NCBI GenBank assembly: GCA_029563035.1
Contig: JAKQTP010000131.1
Location: forward strand, 1 to 14,323
Reading direction: 5' to 3'
Length of the DNA stretch: 14,323 bases
DNA from: an archaeon
GTDB taxonomy: Archaea; Iainarchaeota; Iainarchaeia; CSSED10-239
In this document: piece by piece, positions 1-6,438 of the stretch
Numbering within the stretch: position 1 is the first letter of the stretch
Layout: each line of letters starts with the position of its first letter
Notes under the pieces: generated by a model
The model's database searches: none
Told to the model about the DNA's origin: nothing
Seen by the model: the letters and a program-made list of their open reading frames with translations, nothing else
Made by a program: the position numbers and the translations under genes

Positions 1-569
1 CCTTCAACAAATAATGCAGCCAAATCTGAACGTTGGTGGACAACATTTAATATTTGGTCGAGAAGTGGAAGCTTTTCTTCAGGAGTTCTGGCTTTTCTCA
101 CTCGTGCCAACAATGTTGTTAAGCCGGGTCTACTGCCACCAAAATCACTAAATCCATAATCACTAATTTCTTTAACGTAGTCCCAGAAATCTTCCTTATC
201 TTGTTCGGTGTAGCCATATTCCTCAAAGTCATCATCGGGGTCTACTGGTGTATGCCCAGATAATTCAGTATTAACATATAATTTTAAAATGTTTTCAGTA
301 ATAATATCTTCAATCATTTCCAAACCAATAGTATCTCTGACAATACCCATTCTCATGAAATCTTCCCAAATTTTTCTTAATCTTGGAAATGGTATTAATC
401 TCCAAGGCTGTTCTTTTATTCCACGTTTTTTGTGTTCAAGAAAACCAGTTAAAATATCTGTTTTTACTTGGTCAAGTTTATCATATAAATCCCAATCAGT
501 ATCATCATCGTTATATTCACGAATAAATTTACTAAGTTCTTCTTTAATGATTTTATTGAGTTTATTCAC
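1..569 (-). CDS. Partial protein of unknown function, GTG start, charged N-terminal helix
   Basis: The gene runs off the left edge of the window; 189 codons are visible. It begins with GTG (bases 569-567), which I chose because AAGGA lies 7-8 bases upstream and the first in-frame ATG is about 70 codons in, inside apparent coding sequence. The protein starts VNKLNKIIKEELSKFIREYN, an amphipathic helix. It then has the phrase EQPWRLIPFPRLRKIWEDF and an acidic stretch PDDDFEEYGY. Many large T4-like and jumbo phages have proteins that open with a similar 'IIKEEL' helix, sometimes linked to prohead targeting and cleavage; applying that here is an inference. No enzymatic motif was recognised. A phage-type promoter motif lies 16 bases upstream, directly after the terminator of the previous gene, so it is probably its own transcription unit. 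Confidence 0.75.
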   Translation of the reverse strand, partial: MNKLNKIIKEELSKFIREYNDDDTDWDLYDKLDQVKTDILTGFLEHKKRGIKEQPWRLIPFPRLRKIWEDFMRMGIVRDTIGLEMIEDIITENILKLYVNTELSGHTPVDPDDDFEEYGYTEQDKEDFWDYVKEISDYGFSDFGGSRPGLTTLLARVRKARTPEEKLPLLDQILNVVHQRSDLAALFVE

Positions 570-584
570 AGTGCAATCCTTTTT

Positions 585-593
585 TATAAATAC
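585..593 (-). promoter_or_regulatory. GTATTTATA promoter-like motif
   Basis: On the minus strand this reads GTATTTATAAAAAA, 16 bases before the GTG at 569. It is one of eight copies of GTATTTAT placed 10-22 bases before start codons in this window. It follows the U-tract of the terminator at 594-620 without a gap. Confidence 0.5.
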
Positions 594-620
594 AAAAAAA
601 GCCGGAAAATATCCGGCTTT
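594..620 (-). terminator. Rho-independent terminator after the metallophosphoesterase gene
   Basis: On the minus strand the arms AAAGCCGGA and TCCGGCTTT enclose a 5-base AT-rich loop and run into seven T residues. The 5' arm overlaps the TAA stop of the gene at 619-1254 by two bases. It is a textbook intrinsic terminator for minus-strand transcription. Confidence 0.85.
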
Positions 621-1254
621 AAGCATTAACCTCAAAAATCATTGGTGGATTCACGCACATATAATCTTCATCCAAATTAGAAGCGTTAATAAATGTAGTG
701 CTCTCAATAATTTTTTTACCATAACTACCATGAATGTGACCGAAGATGTGAACCTTTGGTTTAATTCTTTGTATCACTTCAAAATATAGTGAAGGTGAAC
801 CAGTATGTTTTAAATCATATATGCTCCAATCTAAGATTGTATATGGTGGGCAGTGTGTGATTAATACATCCGTATCATCAGGAATTGCTTGCCAATGAGG
901 AACTAATTTATGTTCTGGTTTATTGAATGCCCAATTCATAAAAGGCAATTGAACTGGCGTTCCCCAGAATTTAACCCCATCCAACTCAACACCAGAATCT
1001 TCCAAATAAATTACGCCTTCTGGAACTTTTTCAAGTGCTAAAAGACGATGAGTTTCAAAAAGCCAATCATGATTTCCTGCGATAACGATTTTATATTTAT
1101 ATGGCAATTTGGAATACCACTGCATAAAATTCACAATCTCATGACTACGACCAACAGATGTGAAGTCACCAGCATGGATAATAACATCTGCGTCCGGTAA
1201 ATTTGCCAGACGCTTATGTTTATTGTGTGTATCAGATATGATGCAAAGTTTCAT
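619..1254 (-). CDS. Calcineurin-like metallophosphoesterase
   Basis: This is a 211-residue protein with the complete calcineurin-like metallophosphoesterase signature: Asp8-Thr-His10 (metal site 1), Gly-Asp30 (bridging Asp), Gly-Asn61-His62-Asp63, His134 in THCPP, and Gly172-His-Ile-His-Gly176. All metal ligands are present, so it should be an active di-metal phosphohydrolase. The substrate cannot be read from sequence; relatives act on nucleotides, phosphoproteins or nucleic-acid ends. The ATG overlaps the TAA of the upstream gene by one base (TAATG), which implies translational coupling. It is the last gene of its run, closed by the terminator at 594-620. Phages use such enzymes as phosphatases or cyclic-nucleotide hydrolases, but nothing here distinguishes these roles. 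Confidence 0.88.
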   Translation of the reverse strand: MKLCIISDTHNKHKRLANLPDADVIIHAGDFTSVGRSHEIVNFMQWYSKLPYKYKIVIAGNHDWLFETHRLLALEKVPEGVIYLEDSGVELDGVKFWGTPVQLPFMNWAFNKPEHKLVPHWQAIPDDTDVLITHCPPYTILDWSIYDLKHTGSPSLYFEVIQRIKPKVHIFGHIHGSYGKKIIESTTFINASNLDEDYMCVNPPMIFEVNA

Positions 1255-1595
1255 TATTTACACTGCTTACCATTTTTGCCGTTCTTCTTAACGTATTTTG
1301 CGTTAACTAATTCGCAAGTTAAATTATTAATACAAATCTCGATATTTTTAAAAACCTTTGAACTGAAAAGGTATTCAATTAAATTCTCAGAATAATAATT
1401 CAATTCGAATTCATAATGTGTGTTTCCATCACCGTACCAAATAACATTTACATCGAGCATAAATGTATCACCACTTCGTTGTATTTTTTCTGGGAGTTCG
1501 GAGAATTTTTCAATTATTTCATCACCAACATTATTTTTTTCGAGATATTTGAGAAACTCTTGTTTCGTATATTTTTTTGGCTTAATGTCTGTCAT
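1254..1595 (-). CDS. Hypothetical protein, 113 aa
   Basis: I do not recognise a family. The protein is hydrophilic. It opens with a lysine-rich segment (KPKKYTKQEFLKYLEKN) predicted helical, has a central beta-like stretch with alternating hydrophobic residues (MLDVNVIWYGDGNTHYEFELNYY), and a basic tail ending KKNGKNGKQCK. There are no transmembrane segments. It sits between the membrane coiled-coil gene (gap of 2 bases) and the metallophosphoesterase gene (1-base overlap), so the three are probably co-transcribed and perhaps translationally coupled. Confidence 0.75.
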   Translation of the reverse strand: MTDIKPKKYTKQEFLKYLEKNNVGDEIIEKFSELPEKIQRSGDTFMLDVNVIWYGDGNTHYEFELNYYSENLIEYLFSSKVFKNIEICINNLTCELVNAKYVKKNGKNGKQCK

Positions 1596-1597
1596 AA

Positions 1598-2092
1598 TTA
1601 TTTAATAATTTTTACAGTATCTCTGCTAACTGGTCTTACCATTATTGACGGTGTGTATGATGATTGTTTTGCTTGTTCAATTCCACTTTCTAATTGTTTT
1701 ATTTGCTGCATTGAATTTAATTCAAGCACATTCTTCAACAAATTTTTATTTGTTTTACTATAATCAATAATTAAGCCAAGTTGTTTATTATTGAATATTT
1801 GAAAATCAGCAAGTGCATTATAATTATCATCATACACTTTATTTATTCTTGCATTGACCTCATCAAACCCCGCTTTCATTTCTGCTCTTAAATCAACCAT
1901 TGCAGCAGTGTTCTCATTCAATAAATTTTCAAAGCTTTTTATTTTATTTAAACGATTTGCGTTTATTTGTCCAAATGTGAATGACACAATCACTGCTGTG
2001 CTTGCAACACCAATGACCCATTTCAATAAAAGTTTCATTTTTGAAGGCTTTAATTGAACGTCATCAACAATATCCACCAATATGTTACTCAT
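1598..2092 (-). CDS. Single-pass membrane protein with periplasmic coiled coil
   Basis: This is a 164-residue protein. A short cytoplasmic head ending in lysines (PSKMK) is followed by one hydrophobic span, about residues 20-40 (LLLKWVIGVASTAVIVSFTF). A long hydrophilic, heptad-like region (about 45-145) follows, rich in Asn, Glu and Lys. The layout (N-in anchor, then periplasmic coiled coil) is the one seen in inner-membrane spanins and other phage envelope proteins, but no spanin-specific feature or overlapping outer-membrane lipoprotein gene is visible, so this remains one option. The ATG at 2092 is preceded by a GTATTTATA motif and a hairpin (2111-2135), so it probably heads the unit 2092-594. 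Confidence 0.75.
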   Translation of the reverse strand: MSNILVDIVDDVQLKPSKMKLLLKWVIGVASTAVIVSFTFGQINANRLNKIKSFENLLNENTAAMVDLRAEMKAGFDEVNARINKVYDDNYNALADFQIFNNKQLGLIIDYSKTNKNLLKNVLELNSMQQIKQLESGIEQAKQSSYTPSIMVRPVSRDTVKIIK

Positions 2093-2110
2093 AATTTTAC
2101 GTATTATTTA

Positions 2111-2135
2111 CCGTCTATAAATACCTTATGGACGG
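2111..2135. promoter_or_regulatory. Hairpin enclosing a GTATTTATA promoter-like motif
   Basis: Plus-strand arms CCGTCTATAA and TTATGGACGG pair over 10 positions, with one G-U, around the loop ATACC. The minus-strand motif GTATTTATA (2124-2116) spans the loop and one arm, about 24 bases before the ATG at 2092. No U-tract follows on either strand, so a simple terminator is unlikely; an operator or mRNA leader hairpin fits better. Confidence 0.45.
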
Positions 2136-2167
2136 TTATAAGTCGATGCAGAATTATTAAAAAAATG

Positions 2168-3079
2168 TTATTTAAGTAACGGCAAATCTTTCAATGAATT
2201 AAGTCGCAGATGACCAACATTATGTCTAACATTCCAAGGTGCAGTATATAGATAAGTACATATGCCAGCATTGTTGAGTTCCACAAAATTATCATATGAA
2301 TCGTCAATGAAAATTTGGACACCTGCTTCTTTTGCAATGTCAATTTTACTTGTTGCTTCGGCTATACTATATACACGTCTGGCAGGAAAATGATATTTAT
2401 CAAGCCATGCTTCTGTTGTTTCAACAGGAACTGGTCTTGATGTGATGTAGCAATGCGGAATGAATGGCAAATCTACGGGCATTATTAGTGGCTTAACATT
2501 GTTGATGTAAAAATCACTAAGCGTGTTATTTTCTAACATCTGCTTAAATCTTTTACCAACCTTCCTATCCAAGTACCAAGAATTTGGTTCAGACAACACA
2601 TCAGGATATAATTCACTCCATGCCGTTGTCCAATCAGCAAGAACACCATCAATATCAAGTCCGATTTTTGGAAGCTTCAAATATCTTTTCGGTCTATCAT
2701 CACCTTGCGGAAAGGTATAATAAAATGCATTTAAGAAATGAACGTTGCATGCTGCGTGTGCAATATGTAAACGTCCACTTTCCGGGTCATAATCTTCTCC
2801 AAGTTCAATAGCTTGAATATGTCTTTTGAGAGAAGCCAATACAGATGTCCAAGACAAACCATTTTCCCAATTACGGTCAAAATATTTATTTGCACCATCA
2901 GTTAAAACCTCAACAAAGTCTCTATATGCGTGTGGTTCAACTAAATCATATCTCAACTTTCCTTTATTGAGTCGAAATCCGCCACCTTTGCCTGTAAGAG
3001 CATCGCTGAAATCCTTTTCTTTTTTATTTTCTTCCTGTTTTTCCATTATTACTTGTTTAACTAAATTATCTTTTTCCAT
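2168..3079 (-). CDS. Fusion of dATP/dGTP diphosphohydrolase-like (DUF5664) domain and HAD 5'-nucleotidase-like domain
   Basis: This is a 303-residue, two-domain protein. Residues about 33-120 match the all-alpha DUF5664 family, annotated as the N-terminal dATP/dGTP diphosphohydrolase domain: GG-RLNKGKLRYDL (Lys39-Lys41), GANKY..NW71, a long helix ending RH87, and D98-ESG-H105..H108..N112. Residues about 137-303 are a HAD phosphatase related to 5'(3')-deoxynucleotidases: motif I Asp142-Ile-Asp144-GVLAD, motif II Thr213-Ser214 (ITSRP), motif III Lys245, motif IV Asp259-Asp260. If both are active, a dNTP would go to dNMP plus PPi and then to nucleoside plus Pi, so the protein could drain selected dNTPs or degrade modified ones. 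It ends an apparent operon starting at 4654, with a 1-base gap to its upstream neighbour. Domain names come from motif memory, not from a search. Confidence 0.8.
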   Translation of the reverse strand: MEKDNLVKQVIMEKQEENKKEKDFSDALTGKGGGFRLNKGKLRYDLVEPHAYRDFVEVLTDGANKYFDRNWENGLSWTSVLASLKRHIQAIELGEDYDPESGRLHIAHAACNVHFLNAFYYTFPQGDDRPKRYLKLPKIGLDIDGVLADWTTAWSELYPDVLSEPNSWYLDRKVGKRFKQMLENNTLSDFYINNVKPLIMPVDLPFIPHCYITSRPVPVETTEAWLDKYHFPARRVYSIAEATSKIDIAKEAGVQIFIDDSYDNFVELNNAGICTYLYTAPWNVRHNVGHLRLNSLKDLPLLK

Positions 3080-3080
3080 T

Positions 3081-3440
3081 TTATTCGAATATTTTTACAC
3101 CAAAAATGTCTTGAAGTTCTTTAAATGGTGCTTCGTATTTCATCATATCTGTTTTGATATCATCATCAACAGAATAGACTTCCAATTCAGCCTCATCCAT
3201 TTCAAAATCTTCTGTTGTTCTAATTTTTTCTTGTTTTGATTTTTTACGAATTGATGTCACAAACATAAAAATTGCACGAAGATGACCGGGTGGTAAATCA
3301 GGATGTGACACAATACGGAGAGAACCCAGAGGTTTAGTCGTTCCATTCTCACGCAAAATCCAACGTGCATCTACACGTAATTCGCTGATAAAACCTCTGA
3401 GTCTATCCCAATAAGTATTATTAAGGTCAATATTTTCCAT
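3081..3440 (-). CDS. Hypothetical protein, 119 aa
   Basis: No family was recognised. The N-terminal half is mixed and mildly basic, with the phrase LRVDARWILRENGTTKPLG and a hydrophobic strand or helix (RAIFMFVTSI). The C-terminal half is strongly acidic (TTEDFEMDEAELEVYSVDDD). There are no membrane spans or metal motifs. It lies one base from genes on both sides in the operon 4654-2168, so it is probably co-expressed with the dNTP diphosphohydrolase/HAD protein. Confidence 0.75.
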   Translation of the reverse strand: MENIDLNNTYWDRLRGFISELRVDARWILRENGTTKPLGSLRIVSHPDLPPGHLRAIFMFVTSIRKKSKQEKIRTTEDFEMDEAELEVYSVDDDIKTDMMKYEAPFKELQDIFGVKIFE

Positions 3441-3441
3441 T

Positions 3442-4113
3442 TTAATTCAATGGCTTGCCGTCCTTTTTGCATTCACAGTCAGAGCATGTGCATACTGATT
3501 CGTCAGTACCAGTAACTACAATTCTTTCCGGGCAACCGTGAATTTCCATTGCTCTTACTGCAAGTGCAGCAACCTTACGAAGTTCATGTGTTGCACCGAC
3601 AGTATCAAGATGATATACTCTTTCTTTTGCCTTACTTACGTGATACTCAATGTAATTTATCCATTCAGCCACTGGCTTTTCTTCGTCAGGAGTTCCATCC
3701 ATTTGTCTGCGTGAACCCCAATTTGCATCTTGGTAGTCTCTTTCACCATCAAGACGGTTGTAAATTTCTTTTCTTTCCATTTTTATTCCGTTTGTTAAGT
3801 TATAACCAGCATCACTGTAATTAGTGAGCATATTATTTAATTTAAATAAATCAAATTCGTTTGAATCAATGAATTTAATAATTTCATCAACATTAATTTC
3901 ACCATAAAATGTCCAACTAATGTTAGGATATTTTATGTTCGGTTTGTTTATTAATTTTAATTCATACCCGTTCTTTTTTGAATTACTTAAACCAATTTTT
4001 AAATAATCTGGTGTTAATTCTTCAGGATGAAGTTTAATTGCATTCAACATTTGATTCAAATCAGTCCAGAAATGACTATCTGGAATAACCTGCATATAAT
4101 TTGCACCTGTCAT
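3442..4113 (-). CDS. Hypothetical protein with all-helical C-terminal domain and cysteine-rich tail
   Basis: The protein is 223 aa from the ATG at 4113. The reading frame opens earlier with TTG (4191), but that would overlap the upstream gene by 74 bases; the ATG lies four bases after the upstream stop, so I prefer it. The first half is a mixed, Asn-rich domain. The second half has an ERDYQDANWG phrase and two helices: EWINYIEYHVSKAKERVYHLD and HELRKVAALAVRAMEIHGCPER. This helix pair resembles the MazG-like/DUF550 group of phage proteins that often accompany dNTP pyrophosphohydrolases, but the classic EExxE metal motif is not clear. The tail VCTCSDCECKK holds four cysteines and may bind metal. 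A nucleotide-related role is a guess from this and the neighbour at 2168. Confidence 0.65.
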   Translation of the reverse strand: MTGANYMQVIPDSHFWTDLNQMLNAIKLHPEELTPDYLKIGLSNSKKNGYELKLINKPNIKYPNISWTFYGEINVDEIIKFIDSNEFDLFKLNNMLTNYSDAGYNLTNGIKMERKEIYNRLDGERDYQDANWGSRRQMDGTPDEEKPVAEWINYIEYHVSKAKERVYHLDTVGATHELRKVAALAVRAMEIHGCPERIVVTGTDESVCTCSDCECKKDGKPLN

Positions 4114-4117
4114 TTGA

Positions 4118-4654
4118 TTAACGATTTGCTTTACGTGATGCTCTCTGTGCTCTGTTTTTACGTCTGCGTTCTTTGCGATAATCAGAACCAAACTGATTTA
4201 CAGTAACGTTTGTTAAAACAGTTTTAATTTTTTCTTTACGTGTACCACCGAATTTTCTTGGAACTTCAATAATGTCTGTTGTTTTAACAGCAAACTTTGT
4301 AGGACGGAATCTTATTTTTGATTCTTTGAGTTCTTTAACAACAATTTCGTGTTTTTCATTGTCAGTTAATTCTCTTTCTTCTACCGTTCCGGTCTGTGGA
4401 TTGAAAACCCGGTATATTTCCTGTTCACTATTTCCACTTAAAAATAATACATGAAATGTTGGAGATATTTTTATGTATTTTTGGGTAGCTCCGTCAATAG
4501 CACCCTCAATAGCTCCGTCAGTTGCTCCCTCATTTTTTAGTTCTTCTTGAACCTCATTTTCAATTTCTTCTGTGATTAGTTGCGGAAATTCATCGACTCT
4601 TCCTTCTTCTTCAATTTTCGGTGTATTGATTACACCTTCATTGTTTTCTGACAT
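4118..4654 (-). CDS. Hypothetical protein with acidic N-terminus, internal Gly-Ala repeat and basic C-terminus
   Basis: This is a 178-residue protein that I do not recognise. Residues 1-45 are very acidic. They are followed by a tetrapeptide-like repeat (GATDGAIEGAIDGAT) encoded by four 12-base DNA repeats. Residues about 60-165 look folded (KYIKISPTFHVLFLSG, IYRVFNPQTGTVEERELT, IIEVPRKFGGTRKEKIKT). The last 20 residues are highly basic (RKERRRKNRAQRASRKANR), suited to contacting nucleic acid. It is the first gene of the operon 4654-2168. Confidence 0.75.
   Translation of the reverse strand: MSENNEGVINTPKIEEEGRVDEFPQLITEEIENEVQEELKNEGATDGAIEGAIDGATQKYIKISPTFHVLFLSGNSEQEIYRVFNPQTGTVEERELTDNEKHEIVVKELKESKIRFRPTKFAVKTTDIIEVPRKFGGTRKEKIKTVLTNVTVNQFGSDYRKERRRKNRAQRASRKANR
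4487..4534 (-). repeat. Four tandem 12-base repeats inside a coding sequence
   Basis: Plus-strand units are AGCTCCGTCAAT, AGCACCCTCAAT, AGCTCCGTCAGT and TGCTCCCTCATT. They encode a repeated four-residue Gly-Ala-(Ile/Thr)-(Asp/Glu) linker between the acidic head and the folded part of the protein at 4118-4654. The 12-base period keeps the frame, so copy number could vary without breaking the gene. Confidence 0.8.
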
Positions 4655-4716
4655 ATTAATATGGTTAAAATAAAAATTATTTTGACGTAAAAATAAGTAA
4701 TATTTGAATTAGATGC

Positions 4717-4748
4717 AAGAAAAAAGGGGGCGAACCCCCTTCTTTTTT
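4717..4748 (-). terminator. Rho-independent terminator, probably bidirectional
   Basis: A GGGGG/CCCCC stem with a CGAA loop (4-base tetraloop; TTCG on the minus strand) is flanked by an A-run on the left and a T-run on the right. On the minus strand it starts directly after the TAA of the gene at 4749 and ends in TTTTTTCTT. It could also work for plus-strand transcripts. Confidence 0.88.
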
Positions 4749-5069
4749 TTATTCAGCATCTTTAACAGCATACTGTTTCAATAATTTATCAATATCATAT
4801 TGATATTTCTTGAGTGGATGGTTTTCTTCAGACCATCGTGCTTCAATTTGTGAAAGGCTTTTGCCTCTGGCAATACCATACGCTGCGTACATGATACGTA
4901 ACTTATGACGATTCAATTGATGCTGCCATGTGGCTTCTTTTGCTGTCATTAACCTGTCACCTTTAATGTGAACGGTTTTTCTCTGATTTTTGTAAAATTT
5001 CTGAATTTCGGCTGCTTTTTTTATACCGTCTTTCATTTCTGCTATGTTTATTTTAACTAAAGTTTCCAT
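4749..5069 (-). CDS. Hypothetical basic helical protein, 106 aa
   Basis: No family was recognised. The protein is lysine-rich and looks almost all helical. Its central stretch has the phrases EATWQHQLNRHKLRIM and YAAYGIARGKSLSQIEARW, which could be a small helix-turn-helix-like nucleic-acid binder. It forms a single-gene unit: a terminator follows it and a 172-base upstream region holds a TACGTA-rich direct repeat. It has no clear Shine-Dalgarno sequence before the ATG, where the leader is nearly pure A and T. Confidence 0.75.
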   Translation of the reverse strand: METLVKINIAEMKDGIKKAAEIQKFYKNQRKTVHIKGDRLMTAKEATWQHQLNRHKLRIMYAAYGIARGKSLSQIEARWSEENHPLKKYQYDIDKLLKQYAVKDAE

Positions 5070-5122
5070 AATAATATGATTTTAAATTTAAATTAATTTT
5101 TTTGTGTAAACAATTTTGTTTA

Positions 5123-5220
5123 TTACGTAGTTTACGTTACGTATTTTATGAAATTCGCATTATGCATTTCACATTTTGCGTTACGTAATTTACGTTACGT
5201 ATTTTACGGAATTCAAATTA
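5123..5220. repeat. Two imperfect 40-base direct repeats rich in TACGTA
   Basis: Copies at 5123-5162 and 5181-5220 match at 35 of 40 positions with a 58-base period. An 18-base core, TTTACGTTACGTATTTTA, is identical in both (5131-5148 and 5189-5206). TTACGT occurs repeatedly and TTACGTAA (5181-5188) is a perfect palindrome. The block lies between the HNH endonuclease gene and the gene at 4749-5069 and contains no ORF. Operator sites, a modification site cluster or replication iterons are all possible. Confidence 0.75.
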
Positions 5221-5241
5221 TTATGGTGGTCTGATATTTAC

Positions 5242-6030
5242 CTATGTATCTTTCATAACATTAATATTTTTCCATTTTTTACCTTTGTTTATTTCACATA
5301 CGGTACTACAACTTATATTATATTTTTTAGCAATTTCTTTTTGCATCACACCAATTTGTAGTGCTTTTTTAATTTCCAATACGATGTTTGGTGTTAATTT
5401 TTTTGAGAAAATTCCTGATGTATATATATGTTTTGAATTTTCTGCATGTTCAATCCATTCCAAATTAGTTTCACGATTATCGGTTTTAATGCCGTTAATA
5501 TGATTAACAATAAGATTTTTATTATCATTATTTTTAAATGTAATTGCAACCAATCTATGCACCCTATGTGTTTTTGCATTGTGTTCATAATCAGTTAATC
5601 TTACAACAAGATAATCACGAATAAAATTTTGACGCATTATTTTATCTGTATTGGGATATCCATGTTTTTTTATACGACCCATATTTGACACATAATATAA
5701 TCCTTCATAGTTGGGTATTGATTTCCAAATTTCGTCTTTTAAATTGCTGGTATTTAAATTTTGATAAATTTTGCGAGCACTATTTTTATAATCTTGTGCA
5801 TTTTTTTCTTTAACAATATTATCAATATCAACATTTATTTCACTTATTGGGATAAAACCATCTGTTGATTGATTTTTAACATCTCCATAATAATCGACAG
5901 TCTCAACATATGGATTACCAAATTCAAAATTAATGAAAATGAATTTACCTTTATACCATTTGGCTATACTGGTATTTCTGCAAGTACCCATGTAGTACGA
6001 ACCTTCTTTTAAATTTAATTTATTTATCAT
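5242..6030 (-). CDS. NUMOD4/HNH homing-type endonuclease
   Basis: This is a 262-residue protein. The extra N-terminal domain (about 1-95, including YMGTCRNTSIAKWYKGKFIF and STDGFIPISEI) is not recognised. Residues about 100-125 are a NUMOD4 motif (EIWKSIPNYEGLYYVSNMGRIK). The HNH nuclease core follows (about 153-192): HRVHRLVAITF, NHINGIKTDN (His177) and NLEW. Residues about 213-255 form a helix-turn-helix (KEIAKKYNISCSTVCEIN), a DNA-binding end common in these enzymes. Such genes are mobile elements that cut a phage site and spread by repair. It ends with TAG, where readthrough would add only VNIRPP after the amber residue before TAA. A GTATTTAT motif lies 17 bases before its ATG. Confidence 0.88.
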   Translation of the reverse strand: MINKLNLKEGSYYMGTCRNTSIAKWYKGKFIFINFEFGNPYVETVDYYGDVKNQSTDGFIPISEINVDIDNIVKEKNAQDYKNSARKIYQNLNTSNLKDEIWKSIPNYEGLYYVSNMGRIKKHGYPNTDKIMRQNFIRDYLVVRLTDYEHNAKTHRVHRLVAITFKNNDNKNLIVNHINGIKTDNRETNLEWIEHAENSKHIYTSGIFSKKLTPNIVLEIKKALQIGVMQKEIAKKYNISCSTVCEINKGKKWKNINVMKDT

Positions 6031-6046
6031 AATTATAAATTTAATA

Positions 6047-6054
6047 ATAAATAC
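6047..6054 (-). promoter_or_regulatory. GTATTTAT promoter-like motif
   Basis: On the minus strand this reads GTATTTATTATTAAA, beginning 24 and ending 17 bases before the ATG at 6030 of the HNH gene. It is one of the eight copies of this motif in the window. Confidence 0.5.
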
Positions 6055-6087
6055 TTGAATTGCAAATAAAAATACCTCATTTGCGAA

Positions 6088-6414
6088 TTATTGAAGTGCT
6101 AAATCTAATTTTTTTGTATGCAATTGCATTTCAGGCGTACCATAAAAACAAAAAGCAGTCATCTGGTTCTGAACGTCAGGCTCATAAAAAGCAATAACGT
6201 CAGCACCATAGTACTGCAATTTATTATAAAGGTCTTTGAGGGATTCTTCGTTATCGGTTGATAACGATATTAAATAATTGGATTGCTCTTTCCATTCAGC
6301 AAATTTGTCAGGAAATTGCTGTGCAAATTCAGCAATTGCATGCCCTGACTGGACGAGTTGATATCCCGGAGAGATATCTTTGCGAGTTACGGTTACTAAT
6401 TTTACCTACTTCAT
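6088..6414 (-). CDS. Pth2-like peptidyl-tRNA hydrolase with in-frame amber codon at position 3
   Basis: The frame reads ATG AAG TAG (6414-6406) and then stays open for 105 codons to TAA at 6088. After the amber codon the protein begins VKLVTVTRKDISPGYQLVQ and continues SGHAIAEFAQQFP, EWKEQSNYLISLS, YEPDVQNQMTAFCFYG. The RKD-x3-GYQ-x2-Q-x2-HA order fits the Pth2 fold (peptidyl-tRNA hydrolase type 2, which frees tRNA from dropped-off peptides), and the length (108 codons) is normal. No ATG, GTG or TTG lies between the amber codon and the conserved motif, so the intact domain seems to need readthrough, or the gene is broken. A GTATTTAT motif sits 17 bases upstream of the ATG. The family call is by motif; DUF-type relatives are possible. 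Confidence 0.65.
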
Positions 6415-6430
6415 TGTACTTTGTTTTTTA

Positions 6431-6438
6431 ATAAATAC
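6431..6438 (-). promoter_or_regulatory. GTATTTAT promoter-like motif before the hydrolase gene
   Basis: On the minus strand this reads GTATTTATTAAAAAAC, 17 bases before the ATG at 6414. The presence of the standard upstream motif supports this ATG, and therefore the AUG-AAG-UAG opening, as the real start. Confidence 0.5.

Noticed and set aside
289..789. 166-residue plus-strand frame
   Set aside because: It runs antisense across a minus-strand gene, a strong terminator and the metallophosphoesterase, with low-complexity composition.
4114..4191. TTG start for the gene at 3442
   Set aside because: It needs a 74-base overlap with the upstream gene, while an ATG lies four bases past that gene's stop.
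6055..6093. Terminator after the hydrolase gene
   Set aside because: GCAAAT/ATTTGC can pair but there is no U-tract and the stem is weak.
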